A program made the translations under genes and the position numbers. A DNA stretch of 64,000 bases, from NCBI RefSeq assembly GCF_007829875.1, contig NZ_VIWV01000001.1, forward strand, positions 3,132,501-3,196,500, given 5' to 3'. Positions 7,658 through 16,692 of the stretch are shown one piece after another (the stretch's first letter is position 1; each line of letters opens with the position of its first letter). The notes beneath the pieces were generated by a model. That model did no database searches. It was not told the origin of the DNA and was given only the letters and a program-made list of their open reading frames with translations. This stretch comes from Streptomyces capillispiralis (GTDB taxonomy: Bacteria; Actinomycetota; Actinomycetes; Streptomycetales; Streptomycetaceae).

Positions 7658-10586
7658 CCCGCAGGCGGGCCCCCTCGCCCGAACCGGTCACCTCGTAGCG
7701 GCCGATGCCGTGGCCGCGCCGGTCCGGGCGGACCGCGTCCGCGTTCCGGAAGCTGATGTAGCCGGTGCTGCCCTGGAACTCGATCGAGTGCAGGGCCGCC
7801 AGCACCACCGGCGCCCCGCCCCTGGCCGGGACGCCCGCCTCCTGGGCGATCGTGTGGAAGGCCGTCGTCGCGTCGTGGGACAGCGCGAGGAAGCCGTCCG
7901 CGTAGAGGGAGGGCCCGGTGTCTCCCGGGCGCGCGACCCGGTCGAAGCCGGAACGGAACACCTCGGCCGCCCGGTCGTACAGCTGCGCGGTCCGCGGGTA
8001 CTCCTCGTACGTCAGGGAGGTGTAGTCCAGCCGGGCCCCGGCCGGGAAGGGCATGGTCGCGTCCTGGAACGACTTCTTGCTCGCCTCGTCGCCGACCAGG
8101 ACGGTGACGCGGTGGGCGGACCGCTCGGTGCAGCTCGCGTGGGTGCTCAGCTCCGTCATCAGGGACGGGATGTAGCCGGCCCGGCCCGCCAGGTACACGA
8201 CGTCGATCCCGCTGTCGCAGATCCGGCCGGCCGTCTCGTGCAGCTGCGCGCTGGTGCCCTCGACGGGGTACTCGAACGGTCCGCGCACGTCGAAACCGGC
8301 CGCGCTCAGCGCCTCGTGGCCGTACTTCGCCTGGTCGTGGGTGTAGGAGTGGCCGCTCCCGCCGGTCCCCTCGGGGCGCAGGACCGCGGCCCTGCGCCCC
8401 GCCGCCGCGCCGAGGGAGGTCACCAGGAGGGTCGCCTGCTCGTGGTCGGTGGGGGCCATGCCGACGTAGTTGCGGTGATCGCGGGCCAGTCCGGTGGCCG
8501 AGTTGGTGGTGCCGATCACCGCCAGTCCCGCCCGCTGGAGCTGTTCCATCGCCCCGGCGCTGCCGGGCGTGTGGATGCCCATGCCGACCACGCCCACGAC
8601 CGTCGGCTCCCGGCGGGCGAAGGCGACGATCCGCTCGGCCATCTCGCCCTGGTGCTCCATGCCCTGGCCGCCGTTGGCGATCTCGATGCGCAGCCTGGGC
8701 AGCCGGTTGGACTGCTGGGAGTCGTTGACGAGGTGCTGGGCCAGGTACACGCCGGCCAGCTGGCGCACGACGTCGACCGCCTCGGCGCGGTTCTGCGCCC
8801 TGGTGCTCAGCGCGCCGGCGAAGACCAGCGTGATGTGCTCCTCGTCCGGGTCGATCCTGCGGTTCGCCTCGTCGATCGCCTTCAGCAGGCCCTCCGCGCC
8901 GACGGCGCGGCCGGAGGCGTCCAGCAGCACGGCGTCGCGGGAGGGCCGCCAGTCCGTCTCGGAGACCACGCCGACGCACTGCCCGCCGACCGTGCGCACC
9001 AGGTCCCGGTCCCAGACGACGGAGCCGCCCATGCCGCAGTACCGCTCCTTCAGCGTCTGGTAGTGCAGGGCCCCGCCGGTCGTCCCGAGCAGGCACGTCG
9101 CCACCAGCGTCCAGCGCGACCACAGCAGCCACGGGCTGCGCGGCACCCGGTGCGTGCTGCGCTGCTCCCCGGTGTGGGCGGGGTGCCCGCAATCCGTGGG
9201 GCCGACGCTGCTCACGGGAACCGGCAGCACCCAGGGCAGGGCCGTGTTCACGCTCGGCGCCTGGCCGGTGCGCAGGCTGCGGGTCACCCAGGCCCGGTAC
9301 AGCGGGTCGAGTTCCCGGCCGGAGCCGGACGCGGACAGCACCGGCAGCGGCAGCGGGGTGGGATCACGCAGGTCGGCCAGGTCCCGGTGGGAGACACCGG
9401 CGACCACCAGCAGGGGGTCCTGCTCGCTGCGCCGGCTGCGCACGTCGCTGATCGCCCGCAGCACGGGCAGGGCGCCGCTGGCCCAGGTGGCGCGCGGGAT
9501 CAGCAGCAGCGGGGGGACCGTGCGCTTGCGGTGGCGCAGGTCCCAGGCGGGACGGTGGTTGTCGCGCAGGTCCTCCAGCAGGGCGAGGGTGCGCAGTTGC
9601 AGACAGAACTGGCGGGCCTGTTCGCGCTCCGCCGCGACGGCCGCCGCGTCGTGGGCCGGACCGGAGGGAGTGCCGGACGCCGTGATCAGCTGCCCGACGA
9701 CCTCCGCCGCCCGGTCCTCCAGCGTGGCCCGGGACAGCCGGGGATGCCACGGCGACCAGACCGGCGCCTCGCTGTTGGAGTGCACCGGGAAGGTCGTCGT
9801 GGCGAACCAGCGGCAGCCCGGCCCCAGCCACGGCGGGCCCGCCCAGCGCCGGACGCCGTACCCGGTGGCCACCACCAGCAGCACGCCCAGCGTGGCGGCG
9901 GTCAGGGCCGGGCTGCCCACGTTCCCCGCCAGCGCGCTCACACAGGCCACGATCGCCGCGCCCAGCGCGGTGGCCGGGCTGAGCAGGGCCGCCATCGACC
10001 GCCAGAAGCCGGCCGGGGCCCGCGCCGGGCGGGGCCGCCAGCGCAGCTCCGCCAGCCGGGCCACCACGGCGCGCGGGTCGGGCGCCCCGCCGGCGCCGTC
10101 CGTCGTGTCCGCCAGGGCCTGGTCGAGCGCGGCCATGAGGAGCGAGCGCGGCATGCGGTAGGGGCGGTACTGGCACCGGTTGTGGTTCTCCCAGTCGCCC
10201 TCGGCCACGTCCTTGACGAGCGCCGTGGCGGCGGTGAACGTCCGGTCGTCCAGGACCGGTACGGGGCGGCCGGCGCCGTGTGCGGGGTCCCCGGGCCCGC
10301 CCGCCGGGCCGTCGGCCCCCTCCTCCGGCCCGGCGGAGGGGGCCGGCCGGCGCAGCAGCAGCCAGCGGGGCCGGTGGGCCCGGTGCACCAGGTCGACGAT
10401 CTCCGGCACCCGGTCGTCGTCGGCCCCCGCGTTCTCCCGGGCCGCGTGCACCACCACCACGGGCATGGGGCCGCGGCGCCGCGCGTAGCCGTCGATCAGG
10501 TTCCCGCAAAGGTCCAGGACGAGTCGGCCCGCCGCGCTGGGCACCGCGTCCCGCCACACCTCGGTCCCGCTCCGACGCAACGCCAC
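7548..10586 (-). CDS. large membrane protein with extracellular type-1 periplasmic-binding domain
   Basis: A 1012-aa protein starting at a GTG with GGAGG 7 nt upstream. Residues 1-195 are cytoplasmic. A membrane hairpin spans about 198-245, a second cytoplasmic domain about 250-480 and a third membrane helix about 486-507. The remaining 500 residues face outside and look like a Leu/Ile/Val-type (Peripla_BP_6) two-lobed binding protein: VVGVVGMGIHTPGSAG, GLAVIGTTNSA, the NYVGMAPTDHEQA region and DVVYLAGRAGYIPSLM. The cytoplasmic parts (PMPVVVVHAAREN, PPLLLIPRATWAS, DPLLVVAG) have the strand spacing of a P-loop fold but no Walker A, so it may be a degenerate NTPase. A sensor or signalling role is inferred; no permease or ATPase is adjacent. 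Confidence 0.75.
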   Translation of the reverse strand: MALRRSGTEVWRDAVPSAAGRLVLDLCGNLIDGYARRRGPMPVVVVHAARENAGADDDRVPEIVDLVHRAHRPRWLLLRRPAPSAGPEEGADGPAGGPGDPAHGAGRPVPVLDDRTFTAATALVKDVAEGDWENHNRCQYRPYRMPRSLLMAALDQALADTTDGAGGAPDPRAVVARLAELRWRPRPARAPAGFWRSMAALLSPATALGAAIVACVSALAGNVGSPALTAATLGVLLVVATGYGVRRWAGPPWLGPGCRWFATTTFPVHSNSEAPVWSPWHPRLSRATLEDRAAEVVGQLITASGTPSGPAHDAAAVAAEREQARQFCLQLRTLALLEDLRDNHRPAWDLRHRKRTVPPLLLIPRATWASGALPVLRAISDVRSRRSEQDPLLVVAGVSHRDLADLRDPTPLPLPVLSASGSGRELDPLYRAWVTRSLRTGQAPSVNTALPWVLPVPVSSVGPTDCGHPAHTGEQRSTHRVPRSPWLLWSRWTLVATCLLGTTGGALHYQTLKERYCGMGGSVVWDRDLVRTVGGQCVGVVSETDWRPSRDAVLLDASGRAVGAEGLLKAIDEANRRIDPDEEHITLVFAGALSTRAQNRAEAVDVVRQLAGVYLAQHLVNDSQQSNRLPRLRIEIANGGQGMEHQGEMAERIVAFARREPTVVGVVGMGIHTPGSAGAMEQLQRAGLAVIGTTNSATGLARDHRNYVGMAPTDHEQATLLVTSLGAAAGRRAAVLRPEGTGGSGHSYTHDQAKYGHEALSAAGFDVRGPFEYPVEGTSAQLHETAGRICDSGIDVVYLAGRAGYIPSLMTELSTHASCTERSAHRVTVLVGDEASKKSFQDATMPFPAGARLDYTSLTYEEYPRTAQLYDRAAEVFRSGFDRVARPGDTGPSLYADGFLALSHDATTAFHTIAQEAGVPARGGAPVVLAALHSIEFQGSTGYISFRNADAVRPDRRGHGIGRYEVTGSGEGARLRVTGPCGRPAGGSVPLTRVCAQGKEPEASSSSPAGTP

Positions 10587-10779
10587 CCGTCCGCCTCCGC
10601 TCCGCCCGGACCGGCCGCCCCCTGCGACCGGATCACGGGGAACGTAGGGCCTGCGGCGGCCGGGCTCGGCCCGATACGGGCGCCGGTCACCCGATCGAAG
10701 GGACCGGCGCCCCGCCGGGAACTCCGGTTCGGCCGACGGCGTCCGCCTCACCGGGCGCGCGTCGCCCGTCGTGCGGCCG

Positions 10780-11145
10780 TCAGGAGGACACGGTCAGGAC
10801 CAGCGAGGCGACGGCGGTGGCGCAGTAGAGGCCGGAAAACGCCAGGTTGTGGAGCACGCGGGCGCGCAGGTGGAAGGCGAGCGCGCCCAGGTAGAGCAGG
10901 ACGAGACCGCAGGCCGCGGCGGCAGCGAGGGGGCGCAGTGCCGCGTCGAGGAGGCCGAGGAGGAGGCCCGCCGCGCCGGCCAGCTTGAGGACGGCCAGCC
11001 GGGGCAGCCAGGATCGGGGCACACCCACCTGCGCCGAGTTGGCCAGGACGAAGCGCGCCCCGGCGAGGTCGGCCGCGGCGATGCCGATGTTGGCAGCGGC
11101 GGTGAACGAGGTGACGACGAGGAACGCGAGCGGGACACCGGTCAT
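10780..11145 (-). CDS. DoxX-like family membrane protein
   Basis: A 121-aa four-helix membrane protein of the DoxX/DoxD-like type: FLVVTSFTAAANIGIAAADL, then LPRLAVLKLAGAAGLLLGL, with two further helices. Members of this family are small quinone- or redox-linked or uncharacterised membrane proteins. The start is the ATG at 11145. It is divergent from a LysR regulator (ATG at 11207) with only 61 bp between them, the classical arrangement in which the regulator controls its neighbour. Confidence 0.82.
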   Translation of the reverse strand: MTGVPLAFLVVTSFTAAANIGIAAADLAGARFVLANSAQVGVPRSWLPRLAVLKLAGAAGLLLGLLDAALRPLAAAAACGLVLLYLGALAFHLRARVLHNLAFSGLYCATAVASLVLTVSS

Positions 11146-11206
11146 GCCCTCAGGGTCCGCGGGCACTCGGGGTACCGTCCAATACCTGCTTCTATAACCT
11201 GGCGGC
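11146..11206. promoter_or_regulatory. divergent LysR/DoxX promoter
   Basis: The 61-bp gap contains ATACCTGCTTCTAT, an imperfect dyad of the T-N11-A type bound by LysR proteins. TATAAC (11193-11198) is 8 nt before the lysR ATG. Confidence 0.45.
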
Positions 11207-12085
11207 ATGGATGTGGACACGCGCCTGCTCCGGTACTTCGCCGCAGTGGCGGAGGAAGGCAGCCTGACCGGGGCGGCGCGGAGGCTGTTCGTCTCGCAGC
11301 CCGCGCTGACCAAGCGGATCCGGCGCCTGGAGGACGAGCTCGGGGTGGCGCTCTTCACGCGTTCGCGGTCCGGGACGGCGCTGACGGAGGCCGGCCGAGA
11401 GCTGGCCGCGCGGGTGCCCGCGCTGCTGGACGGCTGGGACGAGACGGTACGGGCCACCGGCCGGGCGGCGAAGGTGCTGCGCCTGGGCTTCCTGGACGCG
11501 GGCGCCGTGGGCGCCGTCCACGAGGTCGTCGCCGAGTTCCGCCGCGCGCGGCCGGAGTGGCGTGTGGAGCTGCGTCAGTTCGACTGGTCGGACCCGAGCG
11601 CCGGCCTGGCCCGGGGCGACGTGGACGCGGCGGTGGTGCGTCTGCCGTTTCCGGGTCAGGAGAGCCTGGACGTGCGGGAGTTGTTCGTCGAGGAGCGCGG
11701 GGTGCTGCTGCCCGCCCGCCATCCGCTGGCGGACAGCGGAACGGTCGAGTTCCGGGATCTGTGGGACGAGCCCTTCGTCGCGGCCGGGGCCGAGACCGGA
11801 GCCTGGAGGGATCACTGGCTCGCGGCGGAGGAGCGGGGAGGGCACCCGGTCCGCGTCGGTGCCGTCGCCGGCCGGCCGGACGAGTGGCTCGGAGCGGTGG
11901 CCGCCGGCTGCGTGGCGCTGGCCCCGGCGTCGGCAGCCCGCTTCCACTCCCACCCGGACGTGGTGTTCCGTCCCGTCCGCGGGGTCTCGCCGAGCCGGGT
12001 GGGGCTGGCCCGCAGGAGCCGGACACGCGGGGCGGCCCTGAACGAGCTGCTGGAAGCCATCACGCGGCGGTCGAGCCGGAGCTGA
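11207..12085 (+). CDS. LysR family transcriptional regulator
   Basis: A 292-aa LysR regulator. Residues 1-60 form the winged HTH (RLLRYFAAVAEEGSLTGAA, then LFVSQPALTKRIRRLEDELG). The C-terminal effector domain has the two-lobed substrate-binding shape, with FLDAGAVGAVHEVVAEF as the first strand-helix. It is divergent from a DoxX-like gene, which is the most likely target. The inducer is unknown. Confidence 0.92.
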   Translation: MDVDTRLLRYFAAVAEEGSLTGAARRLFVSQPALTKRIRRLEDELGVALFTRSRSGTALTEAGRELAARVPALLDGWDETVRATGRAAKVLRLGFLDAGAVGAVHEVVAEFRRARPEWRVELRQFDWSDPSAGLARGDVDAAVVRLPFPGQESLDVRELFVEERGVLLPARHPLADSGTVEFRDLWDEPFVAAGAETGAWRDHWLAAEERGGHPVRVGAVAGRPDEWLGAVAAGCVALAPASAARFHSHPDVVFRPVRGVSPSRVGLARRSRTRGAALNELLEAITRRSSRS

Positions 12086-12347
12086 CGGCAGGGCCGCCGG
12101 ACCACCGGTGCCCCGCCCGGCCGGATCGGCGCCCAGGCCGCCGGGTTCTCCCGGCGGCAGCCGCGTCGCCGGTGGTGGCCCGCGCGCTCCAGGGGCTGTC
12201 CGGGCCGCGCGCGGCCACGCCGGCCGGTACCCGGCGTCGGTCGGCACACCGTGGTGGCGGGCAGTCGTGCCGCGGGGCGGCACGGGTGGGCGCACCGGCA
12301 CCCCGAAGGCGCCGGGCCGCGCGACCCGCCCCCGGCCCGCCCCGGCC

Positions 12348-13694
12348 TCACGCCTGCCGGGACGCCAGCTCGATCACCGTGACGTCCGACGGCGCGCCCA
12401 CCCGGGTCGGCGGCCCCCACGCCCCCGCCCCCCGGCTGACGTACAACTGCGTGTCGCCGTACCGCTCCAGGCCCGCCAGCGTCGGATTCGCCGCCCCGGC
12501 GATCAGGTTGGCGGGCCAGAGCTGCCCGCCGTGGGTGTGCCCGGACAGCTGGAGGTCCACACCGTGCTCGACGGCGTCGTGGATCTGCACGGGCTGGTGC
12601 GCGAGGAGCACGCAGGCCCGCTCCCGGTCCCGGTCGCCCAGCGCCTTCACGTAGTCCGGTCCCTGCCCCTCGTCCTCGCCGGACACGTCGTTGACGCCCG
12701 CGAGGTCGAAGTACGGCAGCTCGGTGCGGGCGTTCTCCAACGGGTTGAGACCGAGCCGGCGCACCTCCTGGACCCACTGTTCGGCGCCGGAGAAGTACTC
12801 GTGGTTGCCGGTGACGAAGAAGGAGCCGTGACGGGCTTTCAGCTGGGCCAGTGGGGCGGCGGCCGGGCCGAGGTCCTTCACGCTGCCGTCCACCAGGTCG
12901 CCGACGACCGCGATCAGGTCGGGCTGGGTGGCGTTGACCGTGTCGACGACCGTCTGCGCGAACCCGCGGCCCAGCACCGGGCCCAGGTGGATGTCGCTGA
13001 CCACCGCGATGCGGAAGCCGTGCGCCGCGCGGGGGAGTTTGGCGAGCGGCACGGTGACCCGCTTCACCCGCGGTCCGCGCAGCACTCCGTACGTCCCGTA
13101 GCCGACGGTGCCCACGGCCGCCGCGGCGGCGGCCCCGCCGACGACCCGGGACACGAACAGCCGGCGCGACGGCCCGGACGGAGGTACGGGGGCCTGGTGG
13201 GCGCCGGTGTGCGCGGGGGGCGCGGGGGTCTCCGCACCGTCCCCGGAACCGGCCGCCCCGGCACCCGGTGCGTCACCCGGGCCGCGGCCCGCGCCCTGCC
13301 CCGCCGGTATCGGCTCCGGTGCCGGTTCCGGCTCCGGTGCCGCGGGCACGGTCACCGGCTCCGCCGTCGCCGCCCGCCGCTCGAGGATCCGGCGCAGCAC
13401 CGGGCGCACCAGTTCGCCCGCCACCGTCGCCAGCAGCAGGTACAGGCACAGGGCCAGCCACAGGAAGCCGGGCCAGGCCAGGACCTGCTGGAGCCAGAAG
13501 GGTGCTCCGCCGCGCTCGGCCACGAAGGCGCCGACGGTCACCGCCCAGCCCCCGGCGATCACCACCGCGCCGACGCGGCGCACCGCGCCCGGGCCCCGTG
13601 TGGTGTCCCGGAACAGACGCCGCCACAGGTACCAGTTGCCCGTCACCAGGACGGCCACGACCAGCAGCGCGATGAGTACGAAAACGATGGCCAC
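12348..13694 (-). CDS. membrane-anchored metallophosphoesterase
   Basis: A 448-aa calcineurin-like phosphoesterase. The N-terminal part has about four membrane helices and a Pro/Ala/Glu-rich linker, then a Tat-like or transmembrane segment near SRRLFVSRVVGGAAAAAAV. The catalytic domain carries all metal-site motifs: VVSDIHLG (DxH), AVVGDLVDG (GDxxD), VTGNHEY (GNHE), LAHQP and LSGHTHGGQ (GHxH). This is the YkuE/YaeI-like architecture, whose substrates in other bacteria include phospholipids. The preceding small gene SCO4848 family lies just upstream on the same strand (24 bp), so co-transcription is likely. Confidence 0.9.
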   Translation of the reverse strand: MAIVFVLIALLVVAVLVTGNWYLWRRLFRDTTRGPGAVRRVGAVVIAGGWAVTVGAFVAERGGAPFWLQQVLAWPGFLWLALCLYLLLATVAGELVRPVLRRILERRAATAEPVTVPAAPEPEPAPEPIPAGQGAGRGPGDAPGAGAAGSGDGAETPAPPAHTGAHQAPVPPSGPSRRLFVSRVVGGAAAAAAVGTVGYGTYGVLRGPRVKRVTVPLAKLPRAAHGFRIAVVSDIHLGPVLGRGFAQTVVDTVNATQPDLIAVVGDLVDGSVKDLGPAAAPLAQLKARHGSFFVTGNHEYFSGAEQWVQEVRRLGLNPLENARTELPYFDLAGVNDVSGEDEGQGPDYVKALGDRDRERACVLLAHQPVQIHDAVEHGVDLQLSGHTHGGQLWPANLIAGAANPTLAGLERYGDTQLYVSRGAGAWGPPTRVGAPSDVTVIELASRQA

Positions 13695-13718
13695 GGTGCG
13701 GAGTTCCCCTGCTTTTCG

Positions 13719-13967
13719 TCAGGACGTGCGTGACGTCCGGCTCAGTGCGCGCAGTCCGCGCAACCCGATGCCCCCGATGATCGTCCCCCATACGAAGGAC
13801 ACCACGGCGAGCGTCAGGTGAACGAAGAAGTAGGCCGTCGGGTGCCCGTCGTCGAACGCGAGTCCGCTGCCGTCCTTGACCAGGTTCCTGACGAAAGTGA
13901 TCCAGATGACCCAGCTCCAGACCCCGAAGGCGAGCAGGAACCAGGAAAGGGGGCGGCTGAGCGTCAT
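13719..13967 (-). CDS. SCO4848-family small membrane protein
   Basis: An 82-aa protein with two membrane helices (SWFLLAFGVWSWVIWITFV and TAYFFVHLTLAVVSFVWGTII) joined by a KDGSGLAFDDGHPTAYF loop. It matches the actinobacterial family named after S. coelicolor SCO4848, of unknown function. The ATG at 13967 is chosen because the frame upstream is not coding-like. It is divergent from the carboxypeptidase gene and probably co-transcribed with the phosphoesterase. Confidence 0.8.
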   Translation of the reverse strand: MTLSRPLSWFLLAFGVWSWVIWITFVRNLVKDGSGLAFDDGHPTAYFFVHLTLAVVSFVWGTIIGGIGLRGLRALSRTSRTS

Positions 13968-14058
13968 GCGTCCAGTATCGCCGCCCGGTGTCCGGTTCCT
14001 TGCCCGGGGTGCGCACCGGGGCGGGACATCGCCGGACCTGGCATGTACGTTTCCGACC

Positions 14059-15348
14059 GTGCCCGCACCCAAGAACGCCGTCCGGCGATCACTGCTGATC
14101 GCCTCTGCCGCCCTGTTGTCCACCGCGCTGACCGCGCCCGTCGCCCTCGCGGCTCCCAAGCCGTCGGCGAGTCCGTCGGCCACTCCCCCGGCGAGGATGT
14201 CGACGGTGGGCGGCGCCCGGCTCGGGCAGCCGGGCACCCAGGTCAACCTCGCGAGCGGGGTGCCGGTGCTGCCGAAGGACCTGTCGGCCCGGTCCTGGAT
14301 CGTCGCCGACGCGGAGACCGGCGACGTGCTCGCCGCGCACAACGCGCACTGGCGGCTGGCCCCGGCGAGCACGCTGAAGATGCTGTTCGCCGACACGCTG
14401 CTGCCGAAGTGGCCCGGGACGACGGAGCACAAGGTCGAGCCGTCCGACCTGGCGGGCATCGGGGCCGGGTCCAGCATGGTCGGCATCAAGGAGGAGGAGA
14501 CGTACACCGTCCACGACCTGTGGCTCGGTGTCTTCCTTCGCTCCGGCAACGACGCCGTGCACGTGCTGTCGGCGATGAACGGCGGCGTCGAGAACACCGT
14601 GGCCGAGATGAACGAGCACGCCGAGGAGCTCCAGGCCCTCGACACGTACGTGGTCAGCCCGGACGGCTACGACGCCGAGAAGCAGGTGTCCTCCGCGTAC
14701 GACCTCACCCTGATCGCCCGCTCCGGGCTGCAGAAGAAGGACTTCCGGGAGTACAGCTCCACGGTCTCGGCGAAGTTCCCGGGCGAGACGAAGAAGAACA
14801 AGAAGGGCAAGAAGGTCCGCGGGACCTTCGAGATCCAGAACACCAACCGGCTGCTGGCCGGCGACGCCGACGTGCCCGTCTACCAGGGCATCGCGGGTGT
14901 GAAGAACGGCAACACCACCAATGCGGGGGCCACCTTCACCGGTGTCGCCGAACGGGACGGCAAGGTGCTCCTGGTCACTGTCATGAACCCGCAGAAGAAC
15001 GAGAGCAACGAGGTCTACAAGGAGACCGCGCGGCTCTTCGACTGGGGGTTCAAGGCGGCCGGCAAGGTCCGGCCGGTGGGTGAGCTGGTGCCGCCGAAGA
15101 GCGCCGCGCCGGCCGGTGCCCAGCCCGGACCGTCCGTCTCCGCGGGTGAGGCCGGGGGTGCCGGGGAGCACGTCGGGGCGGCCGGGACGAACGCGGTGGT
15201 GAGCACCACGGCGACCGGCGGCACCGACGGCATCGGCGTCGCGCTCGGCATCACCGGCGGGGTGCTGGTGCTGCTGGCGGGCGGCGCGTTCCTGGTCAAC
15301 CGCCGCTGGCCACTGCCCGACCTGGTGCGCCGCCGCCCGCGTCCGTGA
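14059..15348 (+). CDS. D-alanyl-D-alanine carboxypeptidase (PBP, SxxK class A/PBP5 type)
   Basis: A 429-aa exported serine peptidase that trims the terminal D-Ala from peptidoglycan stem peptides. The signal peptide spans about residues 9-33 (LLIASAALLSTALTAPVALA). The active-site motifs are STLK (SxxK nucleophile), SGN and KNG (KTG-like). A linker rich in Gly, Ala and Pro leads to a C-terminal membrane helix (GIGVALGITGGVLVLLAGGAF) and a basic tail that would anchor the enzyme. The GTG start at 14059 follows TACGTT by 7 nt, a leaderless-type promoter. The 3' end overlaps the opposite-strand YihY gene by 53 bp. Confidence 0.9.
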   Translation: MPAPKNAVRRSLLIASAALLSTALTAPVALAAPKPSASPSATPPARMSTVGGARLGQPGTQVNLASGVPVLPKDLSARSWIVADAETGDVLAAHNAHWRLAPASTLKMLFADTLLPKWPGTTEHKVEPSDLAGIGAGSSMVGIKEEETYTVHDLWLGVFLRSGNDAVHVLSAMNGGVENTVAEMNEHAEELQALDTYVVSPDGYDAEKQVSSAYDLTLIARSGLQKKDFREYSSTVSAKFPGETKKNKKGKKVRGTFEIQNTNRLLAGDADVPVYQGIAGVKNGNTTNAGATFTGVAERDGKVLLVTVMNPQKNESNEVYKETARLFDWGFKAAGKVRPVGELVPPKSAAPAGAQPGPSVSAGEAGGAGEHVGAAGTNAVVSTTATGGTDGIGVALGITGGVLVLLAGGAFLVNRRWPLPDLVRRRPRP

Positions 15349-16213
15349 GCCCGGGGGCCTCGGCCTGCTTGCTCGGCGTCGCCGTCCAGGCGGCGCAGAA
15401 CAGGACCAGCTTCATGGTGAAGTTGATCCACAGCAGCAGGGCCACCGGGACGCCGAACGCGCCGTACATGCTCTTCGCGGCCACGCCCTGCATGTAGCCG
15501 CTGAGCAGCAGCTTCAGCAGTTCGAAGCCGATCGCGCCGGTGAGCGCGGCGACCAGCAGCCGGTGCCGGGCGGGCTCGACGCCCGGCAGCAGGGTCAGGA
15601 CGTACAGCAGGAGCAGGAAGTCGGCGCCCACGGCGACGGCGAACGCCGCGATGTGCAGCACGATGCCGCCCCAGCCGCCCTTCTCCAGCCCGATGGCGTC
15701 GCTGATCCGCCCGACCATCGCGGAGGCGACGGTGGAGGCGCCCAGGGTGATCAGGACCGCGCCGCCCAGCCCGACGAGGATGCCCGTGTCCTTGCCCTTG
15801 CGCAGCAGCGGGTTCTCCTCCTCGTCGGGCAGCTCCCACACCGCGCGCAGGCACTCGCGCAGCGAACCGGCCCAGCTGATGCCGGTGAACAGCAGCGCGG
15901 CACCGGCGATCAGGCCGACGGTACCGGCGTTCTGCACCAGGCCCTCGATGTCCAGCTGCTCGGAGATCCCGGGCACCTGGTCGGCGATCCTGTCCTGGAG
16001 GGTGTCCTGCTGGTCCTGGCCGAGCGTGGCGGCGCCGACGGCGGCGGCCACGGTGAGCAGCGGGAACAGCGCGACGAAACTGGTGAACGTCATCGCGGCG
16101 GCCAGCCGCGTCCAGTGCACGCGGTCCAGCCGCTCGTACGACCGCCAGGCGTGCGTGAGCATCAGCCGTGCCAGCCACGGCCCGACGACCGGGAGTCCTT
16201 TCAGCCAGTCCAT
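15296..16213 (-). CDS. YihY/virulence factor BrkB family membrane protein
   Basis: A 305-aa inner-membrane protein with about six helices. MTFTSFVALFPLLTVAAAV near residue 40 and LLLWINFTMKLVLFCAAW near the C-terminus are typical of the YihY/YhjD/BrkB family. The biochemical role is unclear; it is not an RNase despite old names. It is last of four overlapping genes (phosphatase, UbiA-type transferase, GtrA, YihY), and its start overlaps the GtrA stop by 13 bp, so it is translationally coupled. A link to polyprenyl-lipid metabolism is suggested by context only. Confidence 0.85.
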   Translation of the reverse strand: MDWLKGLPVVGPWLARLMLTHAWRSYERLDRVHWTRLAAAMTFTSFVALFPLLTVAAAVGAATLGQDQQDTLQDRIADQVPGISEQLDIEGLVQNAGTVGLIAGAALLFTGISWAGSLRECLRAVWELPDEEENPLLRKGKDTGILVGLGGAVLITLGASTVASAMVGRISDAIGLEKGGWGGIVLHIAAFAVAVGADFLLLLYVLTLLPGVEPARHRLLVAALTGAIGFELLKLLLSGYMQGVAAKSMYGAFGVPVALLLWINFTMKLVLFCAAWTATPSKQAEAPGLTDAGGGAPGRAVASGG

Positions 16214-16692
16214 GGTCCGACTCTGCCCCCGTTGCGGAAGACCAATGTCCTGGTACCCCAGAAACGGACCCCGGTGGCCAGCGCCATGCCGACCACCGCG
16301 CCCGAGACGGTGTCCGCGCGCTGCGAGGTGAGGCCCAGCCCGTAGTGGCTCACGGCCAGGCACAGCAGTTGTACGGCGGCCCCGGCGAGGTTGACCGCGA
16401 AGAAGACGGCGCCGGCCCGCAGCCCGCGCACCCGTGCGGCGCGGTAGGTGCCGTGGGCGTTGCCCAGGTAGGCGACCGAGCAGCCGGCGACGAAGGAGAG
16501 CGCCTTGGCGGTGAGCGGGCCGAGCCCGGCGGGGCCGCGCAGGTAGGTGAAGAGGGCGAGGTCGACGGCGTAGGCGAGCAGTCCGGTGGTGGCGAAGCCG
16601 AGGAGTTCGCGCCCGAGGGCGGTCCGGCGGCGCCGCCGGGCCGGGCCGGGAGCGGGTGCCGGGCGGCGCCCGCGGACCGAGCGGAGTGTCAC
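16201..16692 (-). CDS. GtrA-like membrane protein
   Basis: A 163-aa protein with four membrane helices after a basic Pro/Arg-rich N-terminus. ELLGFATTGLLAYAVDLALFTYL and a later NAHGTYRAA segment match the GtrA family, whose members help position polyprenyl-linked sugars at the membrane. In Mycobacterium tuberculosis the GtrA-like Rv3789 sits beside dprE1/dprE2. The GTG start overlaps the upstream gene's stop (GTGA). Confidence 0.85.
   Translation of the reverse strand: MTLRSVRGRRPAPAPGPARRRRRTALGRELLGFATTGLLAYAVDLALFTYLRGPAGLGPLTAKALSFVAGCSVAYLGNAHGTYRAARVRGLRAGAVFFAVNLAGAAVQLLCLAVSHYGLGLTSQRADTVSGAVVGMALATGVRFWGTRTLVFRNGGRVGPWTG

Noticed and set aside
7710..10988. 1092-codon plus-strand open frame opposite the binding-domain receptor
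   Set aside because: Composition is dominated by Gly/Arg/Val without any domain; the minus strand has coherent helices and binding-protein motifs.
12086..12347. Possible gene between LysR and the phosphoesterase
   Set aside because: No start with ribosome site and no recognisable protein on either strand; treated as intergenic.
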